64,000 nucleotides of DNA from JASGDN01 sp049840815 (lineage in GTDB: Bacteria; Chloroflexota; Chloroflexia; Thermomicrobiales; UBA6265). The stretch is from positions 1 through 64,000 of the forward strand of contig JASGJI010000002.1 of NCBI GenBank assembly GCA_049840815.1, written 5' to 3'. Position numbers and translations under genes: made by a program. Below, piece by piece: positions 49,160 to 58,121 of the stretch. Position 1 is the first letter of the stretch. The number at the start of each line of letters is the position of its first letter. The notes under the pieces are model-generated. The model was not told the origin of the DNA, made no database searches, and worked only from the letters and a program-made list of their open reading frames with translations.

Positions 49160-50734
49160 CTATGCGTCGACCACCAGGCAGCGCCCCTGCTCGCGCAGGA
49201 ACAGCGGCACGTAGCGATGTCCGAGCGCGCCCTTCCCGGAGGAGCCACTGCCCTTCCAGCCGCAGAACGGCTGGCAGCTCGGCCAGGCACCCGTCGTCGC
49301 ACCGCCGGCGCGGTTCGCGTAGACCACACCCGCTTCGATCGTGTCGAAGAACTGCTCGATCTCGGCCTCATCCTCGGTGAAGATGCCGGCGGTCAGGCCG
49401 TACTCCGTGTCGTTCGCCTCTTCCAGCGCCTGCTCCAGCGAATCGACCGGCGCCACCGCGATGAACGGCAGGAAGAGTTCGCGCTTGAACAGCTCGTGGT
49501 CGATCGGCAGCCCGTCCACGATCGTCGGAGCAACGAATGTGCCCTTCGCCAGATCGCCATCGGTAATCCGGTTGCCGCCGAACCGGATATGCCCGTCCTT
49601 CGCCGCCAGAGCCGCCGCTTCCTCGAAGCGCGCCACCGCCGACTCGTCAATCACCGGCCCGACGAAGACCTCCTTATCGGTCGGATCGCCGATCACCATC
49701 GTGTCGGCCCGCTTCACAAGGCCCTCGACGAACTCATCGTAGACCTCACGCGCCACATAGACACGGGAGCACGCGGAACACTTCTGCCCGGAGAACCCGA
49801 ACGCCGACCGCGCGACACCCTCGATCGCCTTCTTGAGATCGGCGTTCTTGGTGACGATCGCCGGGTTCTTGCCACCCATCTCCGTGATCACCGGCTTCGG
49901 GAAATCCTTGGCGAAGGTCGTATAGACCTCCATGCCGACTTCCTTCGATCCGGTGAAAACCACGCCGCCGATGCCCTTGTGATGCACGAGGTAGTCCCCC
50001 ACCTCGCCGCCGCCGCCGGTGACGAAGTGCAGGGCCTCGGTCGGCACACCAGCATCGTGCATGGCGCGGACCAGTTCGTAGCCGGAAATCGCCGTCGCGC
50101 TCGCCGGCTTGAAGACGACCGTGTTTCCGGCCAGCAGCGCCGCCGAGATCGGCCCACCCGCCAGCGCGGTCGGGAAGTTGAATGGCGATAGCACAGCCCA
50201 GACGCCGAACGGCTTGAGGACGGAGACGTTCTGCTCGCGTGGGTCGAGCGAATCCATCTTCAACGCATACCCATCGGCGGCTTCCATCTGGTTGGCGTAT
50301 TCATCGAAGAGGTCCGCGACCTCCTCGACCTCGCCGATGGCCTCCGTCCGGGACTTGCCACACTCGCGAATCATGATCGCGGTGAGGCGGAACTTCCGCT
50401 CGCGCACGACCTCGGCCGCCTTGCGGATGATCGCGACGCGCTCCTGCCACGGCATCTTCGCCCACGTCGGGTAGTAGGCCTTGGCGGCGGCAACCGCGTC
50501 ATCGACATCGGCCCGCGTGCCCTTCTGGCAGAAGCCGAGCACGAGGTTCACGTTCGCGGGCGCGACGACCTCGAAGGTATCGGCAGCCAGGCGATCCTCG
50601 CCGTTGATGATCATCGGGTAGACGGTATTGAACGCCTTCTCGGCGGCCTCGAGTTCAGTGTCGATGCTGGAATGCATCGCCGCGATCTGGTCAGGGGTTG
50701 CAGTATAGGTGATCTTCTGGGCGGGGGCGGCCAT
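49160..50734 (-). CDS. 1-pyrroline-5-carboxylate dehydrogenase, 524 aa
   Basis: ATG at 50734 behind AAAGGA. Aldehyde dehydrogenase superfamily with LSPFNFPTALAGGPISAALLAGNTVVFKPAS, catalytic Glu in VITEMGGKNPAIV and Cys in GFSGQKCSACSRVYV; this cysteine context is typical of RocA/PruA enzymes that oxidise P5C to glutamate. No proline dehydrogenase gene is in the window. Upstream neighbours are a VOC protein and ETF genes. Confidence 0.9.
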   Translation of the reverse strand: MAAPAQKITYTATPDQIAAMHSSIDTELEAAEKAFNTVYPMIINGEDRLAADTFEVVAPANVNLVLGFCQKGTRADVDDAVAAAKAYYPTWAKMPWQERVAIIRKAAEVVRERKFRLTAIMIRECGKSRTEAIGEVEEVADLFDEYANQMEAADGYALKMDSLDPREQNVSVLKPFGVWAVLSPFNFPTALAGGPISAALLAGNTVVFKPASATAISGYELVRAMHDAGVPTEALHFVTGGGGEVGDYLVHHKGIGGVVFTGSKEVGMEVYTTFAKDFPKPVITEMGGKNPAIVTKNADLKKAIEGVARSAFGFSGQKCSACSRVYVAREVYDEFVEGLVKRADTMVIGDPTDKEVFVGPVIDESAVARFEEAAALAAKDGHIRFGGNRITDGDLAKGTFVAPTIVDGLPIDHELFKRELFLPFIAVAPVDSLEQALEEANDTEYGLTAGIFTEDEAEIEQFFDTIEAGVVYANRAGGATTGAWPSCQPFCGWKGSGSSGKGALGHRYVPLFLREQGRCLVVDA

Positions 50735-50833
50735 GGACAATCCTTTGTGGCGATCCTGAAAAAAACGGAACACGTCCTGCGTGAATTATGCAGGACGTGT
50801 CCAATTCGTGACGGGGTTTCCGCACGACATTGC

Positions 50834-51232
50834 TCAATCGAACTCGTCGTACCGTCCCGTGATCTGGGTGACCTCGAACCGGTTCTGGAACGGATCGCGC
50901 AGGCTGAAGCGAGGCCGGTTGTGGATGACTGGCTCGCCAAGGATCTCCAGCCCGGCCGCCTCCGCGACGCCCCGGAACGCCTCCAGGTCCTCCACCTCGA
51001 TGCAGAAGTGCTGGCGCGGCGAGTTCGGGCCGAACGCCTCATCCGCGAAGACGTGCAGCTCGTCGCCATTCTCCCCCATCGCGTACCAGACCAGCCGATC
51101 GCGATTCAGGGTCGACGGGGGTGGCACCTCCGGCAATCCGAGGACACCGCCGTAAAACGCCCGCGCCTGGTCGTTCGCGCCGACCGGCATCGGCACGCTG
51201 ACATGCTGAACCCGCTTGACCGTCACACCCAT
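50834..51232 (-). CDS. VOC/glyoxalase family protein, 132 aa
   Basis: ATG behind GGAGGGTGACAG. Two beta-alpha-beta-beta-beta units with metal-site candidates His (VQHVSV), His (RQHFCIEV) and Glu (RFEVTQI). The family includes glyoxalases, dioxygenases and resistance proteins; the substrate cannot be told. It lies 13 bases after etfA in the same direction. Confidence 0.83.
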   Translation of the reverse strand: MGVTVKRVQHVSVPMPVGANDQARAFYGGVLGLPEVPPPSTLNRDRLVWYAMGENGDELHVFADEAFGPNSPRQHFCIEVEDLEAFRGVAEAAGLEILGEPVIHNRPRFSLRDPFQNRFEVTQITGRYDEFD

Positions 51233-51245
51233 CTGTCACCCTCCT

Positions 51246-52253
51246 TCAATTCCCGGAATCGTCGCCGGACGCGAACTCGGCGATCAACGCGGGAACGACC
51301 TCGAACAGGTCGCCGACCACGCCGAACGCCGCGATATCGAAGATCGGTGCGGCAGGATCGCGGTTGATCGCGACGACATACTCCGAGCCCTGCATCCCGA
51401 CCAGGTGCTGCGGCGCGCCGCTGATCCCCACCGCGAGGTAGAGCTCCGGCGACACCGAATGCCCGGTCGAGCCGACCTGGATGTCGTGTGATTGCCATCC
51501 CTGCCCGACGACGGCCCCCGATGCGCCGACCGCCGCCCCGATCAGATCTGCCAGTTCGTGCAGCATCGCAAACGCATCCGGTCCCTGCAAGCCCCGGCCT
51601 CCGGAAACGATCCGCTTTGCCTCCGTCAACGATGGCCCGCTCGCCTTGTGCTCCGTCACCTCCAGCACGCGCACCCGCGTATCGAGCATTCCCGCATCGA
51701 CCGCGACCGCCTCGATCGGCGCCGAAGCCCCGACCGCCTCCGCCTTCGCGAACGCACCAGGACGAACCGTCATGAACGGGGTCGTGCCCGCCGCGAACGT
51801 GACGGTCGTCTCCACGCGACCGCCGTAGACGGGGCGACGCACCGCGAACCCGTCTCCATCGGGCACGATTGCCGAGACATCCGATGCCATCGGCGCGTCG
51901 AATCGGGCGGCGACACGCGGCGCGTAATCTCGCCCGGAGATACTGCCAGGGAAGATCACGGCCCGCGCCAGACGATCCCCAAGGATCGCCCCGACTGCAC
52001 ACGCCCAGGTCAATGCCGTCCACGGCAGGAACGCATCGTCGGTCGCCGCCAGCACGCGATCGACGCCGACGAGTGCCGCGAGCGAGGCCGCCGCCCGCCC
52101 GTCGGTCGAGAGCACAATGCCGACGAGGTCGCTGCCGGTCGCATCGGCGACGGCCCGGCCCGCCGTGACCATCTCGGCGCTCAGCGGACGCAACGCGCCG
52201 TCATCGGCGACATCCGCCACCAGATAGACTGCTGATCGTGGTTGCTCACTCAT
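51246..52253 (-). CDS. etfA: Electron transfer flavoprotein alpha subunit, 335 aa
   Basis: ATG at 52253 overlaps the etfB stop (ATGA). C-terminal FAD domain with KRIVSGGRGLQGPDAF, GQGWQSHDIQVGSTGHSVSPELYLAVGISGAPQHLVGMQGSEYVVAINRDP split over the FAD site, and PIFDIAAFGVVGDLFEVVP. With EtfB it accepts electrons from acyl-CoA dehydrogenase and passes them to the quinone pool. Confidence 0.95.
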   Translation of the reverse strand: MSEQPRSAVYLVADVADDGALRPLSAEMVTAGRAVADATGSDLVGIVLSTDGRAAASLAALVGVDRVLAATDDAFLPWTALTWACAVGAILGDRLARAVIFPGSISGRDYAPRVAARFDAPMASDVSAIVPDGDGFAVRRPVYGGRVETTVTFAAGTTPFMTVRPGAFAKAEAVGASAPIEAVAVDAGMLDTRVRVLEVTEHKASGPSLTEAKRIVSGGRGLQGPDAFAMLHELADLIGAAVGASGAVVGQGWQSHDIQVGSTGHSVSPELYLAVGISGAPQHLVGMQGSEYVVAINRDPAAPIFDIAAFGVVGDLFEVVPALIAEFASGDDSGN

Positions 52254-53044
52254 ACGAGATGCTTCTCCCGCAGCCACGTCGCCAACGCCTTCGCGGCCTC
52301 GGCTGCGGGCTGCCCCTCGACGATGACCGCCTCCCGCTCCCGCACTGGCGCGACCGGATCGCTCCACGCCATCACCGGCTCACCGAGTGCGGATGCATTG
52401 ACCTCGACGACATCGACCGGCTTCCGCTTCGCCTGGATCATCCCCTTCAGGGTCGGATGCCGTTGCTCACCGTCACGCCCGGTCAGCATCAGGAGCATCG
52501 CGGGCAGGTCGACGCCGATCAGCTGCTTTCGCCCCTCGCTGTCACGCCGGATGCGCAACGAACGGGCATCCACATCGGCCTCCAGACTCGTCACCAGCGA
52601 GACGTGCGGCAGGTCGAGCAACGCGGCGACCTGCGGTCCGAGTTGCCCGGTCTCCAAGTCCTCGCTCTGCTGCCCGGCCAGGACGAGATCGAACGCCTCG
52701 CCGCGCAGCCGGTCCGCGATCAGCCGCGCCAGTGTCAGCGAGTCGATCCCCGCCAGCACGTCCGCCTCTGCCTGGAGATGGATGCCGCGATCCGCGCCGG
52801 TCGCCAGCCCGCGCAGGATCGCCTCCCGCGCGGAGGCCGGTCCGGCGGTCACAATCGTGACCTCGCCACCGTAGCGTTCCTTCAGCTCGATCGCCTCCGC
52901 CACTGCGTAGGTGTCGTATGTGTTGACCGCCATCGTCCCGGAGAAGACCGGACCGCGCGTCACCGCATCGATGCTGATCCCGTTCGGATCGGGGATGTAC
53001 TTCACCAGCACGGCCATCTTCAGGCCAGTGGATGCCTCACTCAT
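52250..53044 (-). CDS. etfB: Electron transfer flavoprotein beta subunit, 264 aa
   Basis: ATG at 53044, eight bases inside the enoyl-CoA hydratase gene. VLVKYIPDPNGISID, NTYDTYAVAEAIELKERYG and the ETF-beta signature region LVTSLEADVDARSLRIRRD are present. Forms the heterodimer with EtfA. Confidence 0.94.
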   Translation of the reverse strand: MSEASTGLKMAVLVKYIPDPNGISIDAVTRGPVFSGTMAVNTYDTYAVAEAIELKERYGGEVTIVTAGPASAREAILRGLATGADRGIHLQAEADVLAGIDSLTLARLIADRLRGEAFDLVLAGQQSEDLETGQLGPQVAALLDLPHVSLVTSLEADVDARSLRIRRDSEGRKQLIGVDLPAMLLMLTGRDGEQRHPTLKGMIQAKRKPVDVVEVNASALGEPVMAWSDPVAPVREREAVIVEGQPAAEAAKALATWLREKHLV

Positions 53045-53810
53045 GGTCGAATGCCGCCTCCCGTTTCGCGAGGAAGGCACTCATGCCCTCCCGCTGGTCG
53101 TGCCCACCGAAGACGCTCGCGAAAGCGTGCGCCTCCTCAGCCAGGGCTGCCACCGGAGCCGCCTCCCGGCTGCGCTGGATCAGCCGCTTCGAGAGGCGAA
53201 TCGCACTGCCGGCGTTGTCCGCGATCGCCACCGCCACCAAACGCGCCGCCTCCAGTACTTCGCCCTGCGGCACCACGCGATTGACGAGACCGACGCGCAG
53301 TGCCTCCTCAGCCTTCACGCGCCGCCCGGTGTAGATCATCTCGGCCGCGAACCCTTCACCGACCGCACGCACAAGGCGCTGCGTGCCGCCCCAGCCGGGA
53401 GGAATGCCCAACCCGACCTCGGGCTGCGCGAAGACGGCATTCTCCGACGCCAGCCGGAAGTCCGCCGCCAGCGCCAATTCGCACCCGCCACCGAGCGCAA
53501 ACCCGTTGACTGCTGCGATGACCGGCTGCGGCGCCTGCTCGAATGCCGATGCAACCGCGTGCCCAAGCCGGGCAAAGGCCTGCGCCTCATGCTCACGCAG
53601 GGTCGCCATCTCGCTGATGTCCGCCCCGGCGATGAACGAGCGGTCACCCGCGCCCGTGACGATGATCGCGCGGATGGCATCATCGGTCGCGACGGTCCGG
53701 ATCGTCGTGTAAAGCTCGTTCAGCAACGCGCTGTTCAGCGCGTTCAGCCGCTCCGGGTTGTTGATGGTGATCTTCGCCACCGCGCCGGTCCGTTCGAGAT
53801 CAATTGGCAT
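53037..53810 (-). CDS. Enoyl-CoA hydratase, 257 aa
   Basis: Crotonase-fold enzyme with oxyanion-hole motifs GAGDRSFIAGADISEMA and VNGFALGGGCELALAADFRLA, and the catalytic Glu pair near PEVGLGIPPGWGGTQRL. It hydrates 2-enoyl-CoA in beta-oxidation. It leads the ETF genes and is overlapped by etfB. Confidence 0.92.
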   Translation of the reverse strand: MPIDLERTGAVAKITINNPERLNALNSALLNELYTTIRTVATDDAIRAIIVTGAGDRSFIAGADISEMATLREHEAQAFARLGHAVASAFEQAPQPVIAAVNGFALGGGCELALAADFRLASENAVFAQPEVGLGIPPGWGGTQRLVRAVGEGFAAEMIYTGRRVKAEEALRVGLVNRVVPQGEVLEAARLVAVAIADNAGSAIRLSKRLIQRSREAAPVAALAEEAHAFASVFGGHDQREGMSAFLAKREAAFDHE

Positions 53811-53923
53811 GCGTCACCCATCTTCCTGCTCAACCATGGATTCCGGGAGATTCGGGTCGATACGAGATCGCCCCCTACAAACGACGTTCGTCGCGTCGCG
53901 CGTCGTATTTGAAGGGGCCGACT

Positions 53924-54544
53924 TTATGCCGGCCCGTTCTCCAATGCATCTTCTGCGTGTTCCCACGTCACCGTCGAACGCAGATCGGCGAGGTAGTTCC
54001 GGCTCACATTCACATAGCGACCACCGATGCCGGCGATCCGCTCCTGCTGTTCGGCGGAGAGCGAGTCCCGCTGCTTCGCCGGGATACCCATCATCACCGC
54101 GCCGTCCGGGACCTCCATCCGCTCCGGGATCAATGCCCCCGCCGCCACAACGACGCCGGAGCCGATTCGCGAGTAGGACAGCACGATCGCGCCCATGCCG
54201 ATCATGCTGCCGTTGCCGATCGTCGTGCCGTGGATCAGCGCGCTGTGACCGACGGTGACGTCATCCCCGATCACCGTCGGCGCGTCCATGTTGACGTGGA
54301 CGACCGTGCCATCCTGCACGCTGGATCGTACGCCGACGCTGATCGGCGCGATATCGCCCCGAAGGGTGGTATTGAACCAGACACTCGACTCCGGCCCGAC
54401 GGTGACATTGCCGATCACCACCGCGCCCGGCGCGATGAACGCCGATTCGTCGATCTCCGGCCACGCACCGAGGTATGGCAGGATGATCGCGCCCGGCCAC
54501 CGCGCCGCGAACCACGCGATGCGCTCGGCTCGTTCGTCGCTCAT
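53924..54544 (-). CDS. Gamma-carbonic-anhydrase-like hexapeptide protein, 206 aa
   Basis: Left-handed beta-helix repeats from about residue 35 (FIAPGAVVIGNVTVGPESSVWFNTTLRGDIAPISVGVRSSVQDGTVVHV) with metal histidines in VHV, VGHSALIHG. The family covers gamma carbonic anhydrases and PaaY-type thioesterases; next to a thiolase the latter is possible. The start overlaps the thiolase stop (ATGA). Confidence 0.87.
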   Translation of the reverse strand: MSDERAERIAWFAARWPGAIILPYLGAWPEIDESAFIAPGAVVIGNVTVGPESSVWFNTTLRGDIAPISVGVRSSVQDGTVVHVNMDAPTVIGDDVTVGHSALIHGTTIGNGSMIGMGAIVLSYSRIGSGVVVAAGALIPERMEVPDGAVMMGIPAKQRDSLSAEQQERIAGIGGRYVNVSRNYLADLRSTVTWEHAEDALENGPA

Positions 54545-55725
54545 CCTCTCACCTCGATCACGATGGCATCACCCTGGCCCCCGCCCGTGCAGATCGCCGC
54601 GACCCCGATCCCGCCCCCCCGATCCTCCAGTTCCTGGATCAGCGTGAGCAGGACGCGTCCGCCGCTCGCCGCCAACGGATGCCCCAACGCGATCGCGCCG
54701 CCATGGACATTCACGCGATCGAGGTCAATACCCAGCCGCCGCGCAGAGATCAGCGTCACGCTGGCGAAAGCCTCGTTGATCTCGAAGAGGTCCACGTCGG
54801 AGACCGCCAGTCCCGCCTTCTGGAGCGCCTTCTCGGTCGCCATCGCCGGGGTGTAGGCGAGGTACGGCGCGTCCCACGCCGCCTGCGCGTGCGAAAGGAT
54901 GCGAGCCCGTGGCACAACGCCGTTCACGCTCGCCCAATCCGCGCCCGCGACGATCAGCGTCGCCGCGCCATCGTTCACGCCGGGTGCATTCCCGGCCGTC
55001 ACCGAACCGTCCGCCGAGAACGCCGGCTTCAGGCGAGCGAGCGCCTCCGCACTGGTGTCCCGCCGCGGCGACTCATCCTCCGCGACGATCACGGACGACT
55101 TCCGCCCGGCGACCTCGACCGGCACGATCTGCCGGGACATCCAGCCGGAATCGATCGCCGCCAGCGCCAACGTGTGGGAGCGCAACGCCCAGGCATCCTG
55201 CTCCGCCCGCGAAACGTGCTCCTCCCCCGCGACGTGGTCGCCGTGGAGACCCATCGCGCAGGAATCGAGCGCGCACCAAAGGCCATCGGCCATCATGGAG
55301 TCTTCCAGCGCGCCATCGCCCATACGATAGCCACCGCGCGCGCCGCGCAGGAGGTAGGGCGCCTGCGTCATGCTCTCCATACCGCCCGCCACCACGACGT
55401 GGTGATCGCCCAGCCGGATCGCCATGTCTGCCAGCGCGACCGCCCGGATACCAGAACCGCAGACGTGATTGATCGTCTCTGACGTCACGGTGCGATCGAG
55501 CCCGACGGCGGCGCTCACCTGCCGCGCCGGGTTCTGACCGGCGCCGGCCTGGATCGCCTGCCCCATCACGACGTGGCCGATCGCCGCCGGGTCGATCCCC
55601 GTCCGCGCGATGGTCTCCCCGAGCGCAACCGCGCCAAGCTGGGCCGCGCTAAGGCTCGCCAGGCCTCCGTTCAACTTCCCAAACGGCGTCCGCACCCCGC
55701 CGAGGATCACGGTTCCCGATTCCAT
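54541..55725 (-). CDS. Acetyl-CoA acetyltransferase (thiolase), 394 aa
   Basis: ATG at 55725 with GGAG five bases upstream. Nucleophile Cys in INHVCGSG, NAPGVNDGAATLIVAG, GGAIALGHPLAASGGRVLLTL and the second active-site Cys in ICTGGGQGDA. It cleaves 3-ketoacyl-CoA or condenses two acetyl-CoA. Part of the minus-strand fatty-acid block with acyl-CoA dehydrogenase, hydratase and ETF. Confidence 0.94.
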   Translation of the reverse strand: MESGTVILGGVRTPFGKLNGGLASLSAAQLGAVALGETIARTGIDPAAIGHVVMGQAIQAGAGQNPARQVSAAVGLDRTVTSETINHVCGSGIRAVALADMAIRLGDHHVVVAGGMESMTQAPYLLRGARGGYRMGDGALEDSMMADGLWCALDSCAMGLHGDHVAGEEHVSRAEQDAWALRSHTLALAAIDSGWMSRQIVPVEVAGRKSSVIVAEDESPRRDTSAEALARLKPAFSADGSVTAGNAPGVNDGAATLIVAGADWASVNGVVPRARILSHAQAAWDAPYLAYTPAMATEKALQKAGLAVSDVDLFEINEAFASVTLISARRLGIDLDRVNVHGGAIALGHPLAASGGRVLLTLIQELEDRGGGIGVAAICTGGGQGDAIVIEVRG

Positions 55726-55753
55726 GCTCACTCCATTCCAAGGTGAGAGCGAA

Positions 55754-55888
55754 GAGAAGTGAGGACTGAGAAGTGGGAAGCGAGGGTGAGGACGAACACC
55801 GAGGTATCCCGGACCGAGACGAGATCCATAGTGAGCACCAATCTCACCGTGTGATTATCCACGGCTCACTCCTCGGTCCTCACTTCTC
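55754..55888. repeat. Non-coding inverted-repeat element upstream of the thiolase gene
   Basis: Left arm 55754-55775 (GAGAAGTGAGGACTGAGAAG...) and right arm 55867-55888 (...CCTCGGTCCTCACTTCTC) are inverse copies with two or three mismatches around a 91-base centre without an ORF. The arm shares GAGGACTGAGAA with the arm flanking the gene at 43517, so it looks like a MITE-type relative. Confidence 0.7.
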
Positions 55889-55907
55889 TCCCCTCACATC
55901 TCCGTCC

Positions 55908-57104
55908 TCAGTCCTCGAAGCCGGGGGCGGGAAGCTGCGGCCGGCTCAGCGGCTTGTCCTGCCGATACCCGAGCGCGTATTCCGCCTGGAGGATCGTGTG
56001 GATCTCGCGCGTGCCCTCGTAGATGACGGAGCCACGGGCGTTACGTAGGAAGCGTTCGACCGGGTATTCGTTCGAGAAGCCGTAGGAACCATGGATCTGC
56101 ACCGCGTCATCTGCCGCCTGCAACGCCACGTCGCAGGCATGCCACTTCGCGAGGGAGGTTTCCTTCGTGTTGCGGATACCGCGATTCTTGAGTTCCGCCG
56201 CCTTCATCACGAGCAGTTCGGACGTCTCGTGCCCGAGGACCATCTTCGCGATCATCTGCTGCACCAGCTGGTGCTTGCCGATCGGCTGGCCAAACGTCTG
56301 CCGCTGGTTCGCGTAGTCCACGCTGGCATCGAGGCAGGCCCGCGTCAGGCCGACCGCCCCTGCCGCGACGGTGAAGCGCCCCTGATCGATGCAGCTCATC
56401 GCGATCTTGAAGCCTTCGCCTTCCTCGCCGATCCGGTTCTCGACCGGGACGCGGACGTTGTCGAAGGCGATCTCACCGGTGTTTCCTGCGCGAACGCCGA
56501 GCTTGCCCTTGATCGTGCCCGTGGTCAGGCCCGGCATTCCACGCTCCACCACGAAGGCAGTGAGGCCCTTGTGCTTCAGCGAGCGATCGACCGAGGCGAA
56601 GACCAGGAAGTGGTCAGCGACATCGGCAAGCGAAATCCACATCTTGTTGCCGTTGAGGATGTAGGAATCGCCGTCCTTGGTAGCCGTCGTCGCGATCGAC
56701 CCTGCGTCGGACCCGGCGCCAGGCTCGGTGAGGCCGAAGGTCGCGATCTTCTCGCCGGTGGCCTGCGGCACCAGCCAGCGCTGCTTCTGCTCTTCCGTTC
56801 CCCACTGCAACAGGGCGAGGCTGTTCAGGCCGACATGCACGCTGAGCACGACGCGCAACGACGTATCGACGTATTCCAGCTCATCGCAGGCCAGCGCGAG
56901 GCTGACGTAGTCCAGGCCCAGGCCGCCGTACTCCTCCGGAATGGGCAGCCCGAGGAACCCGGCCTCGCCCATCTTCTCGATCACCTCGCGGTGGTATTCG
57001 CCCTTGGCATCCCACTGCTGGATGTGTGGCGCGACCTCGCGCTGGGCGAATTCGCGCACCATATCGCGCACCTGAATCTGCTCGTCGGTCAAATCGAAGT
57101 TCAT
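55908..57104 (-). CDS. Acyl-CoA dehydrogenase, 398 aa
   Basis: ATG at 57104 (MNFDLTDEQIQVRDMVREFA). FAD/substrate motifs FGLTEPGAGSDAGSI, KMWISLADVADHFLVFA and the C-terminal QIHGSYGFSNEYPVERFLRNARGSVIYEGTREIHTI with catalytic Glu in YEGT. It performs the first step of beta-oxidation and donates electrons to the ETF encoded in the same block. Confidence 0.95.
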   Translation of the reverse strand: MNFDLTDEQIQVRDMVREFAQREVAPHIQQWDAKGEYHREVIEKMGEAGFLGLPIPEEYGGLGLDYVSLALACDELEYVDTSLRVVLSVHVGLNSLALLQWGTEEQKQRWLVPQATGEKIATFGLTEPGAGSDAGSIATTATKDGDSYILNGNKMWISLADVADHFLVFASVDRSLKHKGLTAFVVERGMPGLTTGTIKGKLGVRAGNTGEIAFDNVRVPVENRIGEEGEGFKIAMSCIDQGRFTVAAGAVGLTRACLDASVDYANQRQTFGQPIGKHQLVQQMIAKMVLGHETSELLVMKAAELKNRGIRNTKETSLAKWHACDVALQAADDAVQIHGSYGFSNEYPVERFLRNARGSVIYEGTREIHTILQAEYALGYRQDKPLSRPQLPAPGFED

Positions 57105-57236
57105 GCGGACTCCACGCTGTATCCCCGCGCCAGGCATGCCCGGCACCGTTGCCTTCGCATGCGAATACTGGCTCGCTGGCTCGATGCCGGAAGTATACAG
57201 GTGGTGAAAACGATCCCGGCGCGCATGCACGATGCC

Positions 57237-57995
57237 TCAACCGCGCGGCCGTGGCCCTCGGGTCAGGTCGCCGGAGACGATCGTCATCCGCCGCCCATCG
57301 ACATCCAGCACCAGCGCCCCCGTGCGCTCCACGCCGATGAGCACCCCGGTCACGAGACGGTCGCCGTCCTGCACGTCGACCACCTCGCCGCGAAAGGCCA
57401 GCACGTCGGTCAGCGCAGCCGCGGCTGCGTCCAGTTCGCCGGAGACGAGGGTTCGCACGGCGGCTTCGAGGCGGTCCAGCAGGGTAATTCGCACCGTATC
57501 CAGATCGAGCATGTGCCCAAGCGTCCCGCACAGCGAGATCCCGGTCTCCGGCAGCGCGTCCCTCGGCACGTTCACATTCAGCCCGATTCCGAGCACGACG
57601 ACTGGCGGCTCCCCCGGCGCCAGCTGATGCGCCCGCGCGAGGATGCCACAGACCTTCCTGCCGCGAATCTGCACGTCGTTCGGCCATTTGATGCGGATGT
57701 CGTGGTCAGGAACGCCGAATGTCCGGGCGGTCTCAGCCATCGCGAGCGCGGCCAGCATCGAGAGCGGCGAAAGCGCATGCGAAGGAAGCCCGGGCCGCAG
57801 GATGACCGACATCAACAGCGCCGCGCCGGGTGGGGTCTCCCACCGCCGGTCCGCCCGACCACGCCCCGCCATCTGCAACCCGGCAACGACCGCCGTCCCG
57901 TGCCGCGCCCCGAGCCGGGCGAGCGCCAGGGCGTCGTCCATCGTGCTCCCGGTAACATCGACACGCACCAGCGGCCACCCAAACGGCAATGTCAT
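57237..57995 (-). CDS. Biotin--protein ligase (BirA-like, no HTH), 252 aa
   Basis: ATG at 57995; a TTG at 58025 would add ten residues, and neither has a clear ribosome site. GSTMDDALALA, the biotin loop AGRGRADRRWETPPGAAL, KWPNDVQIRGRKVCGIL and GIGLNVNVP define the ligase; the C-terminal small domain follows. No N-terminal helix-turn-helix, so it is a non-repressor class I type. It attaches biotin to carboxylases. Confidence 0.91.
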   Translation of the reverse strand: MTLPFGWPLVRVDVTGSTMDDALALARLGARHGTAVVAGLQMAGRGRADRRWETPPGAALLMSVILRPGLPSHALSPLSMLAALAMAETARTFGVPDHDIRIKWPNDVQIRGRKVCGILARAHQLAPGEPPVVVLGIGLNVNVPRDALPETGISLCGTLGHMLDLDTVRITLLDRLEAAVRTLVSGELDAAAAALTDVLAFRGEVVDVQDGDRLVTGVLIGVERTGALVLDVDGRRMTIVSGDLTRGPRPRG

Positions 57996-58121
57996 CGGCC
58001 ATACCGGCGCAGGGGCAGCGACCAACCCGGCAAAAGGCGATCCCGCCCCGTCGATGCGGCCCTTGTAGCCGCCGTTTCCCGAACGGCATCTATCATGAGA
58101 AGGGCAACCACCGATACGGGG

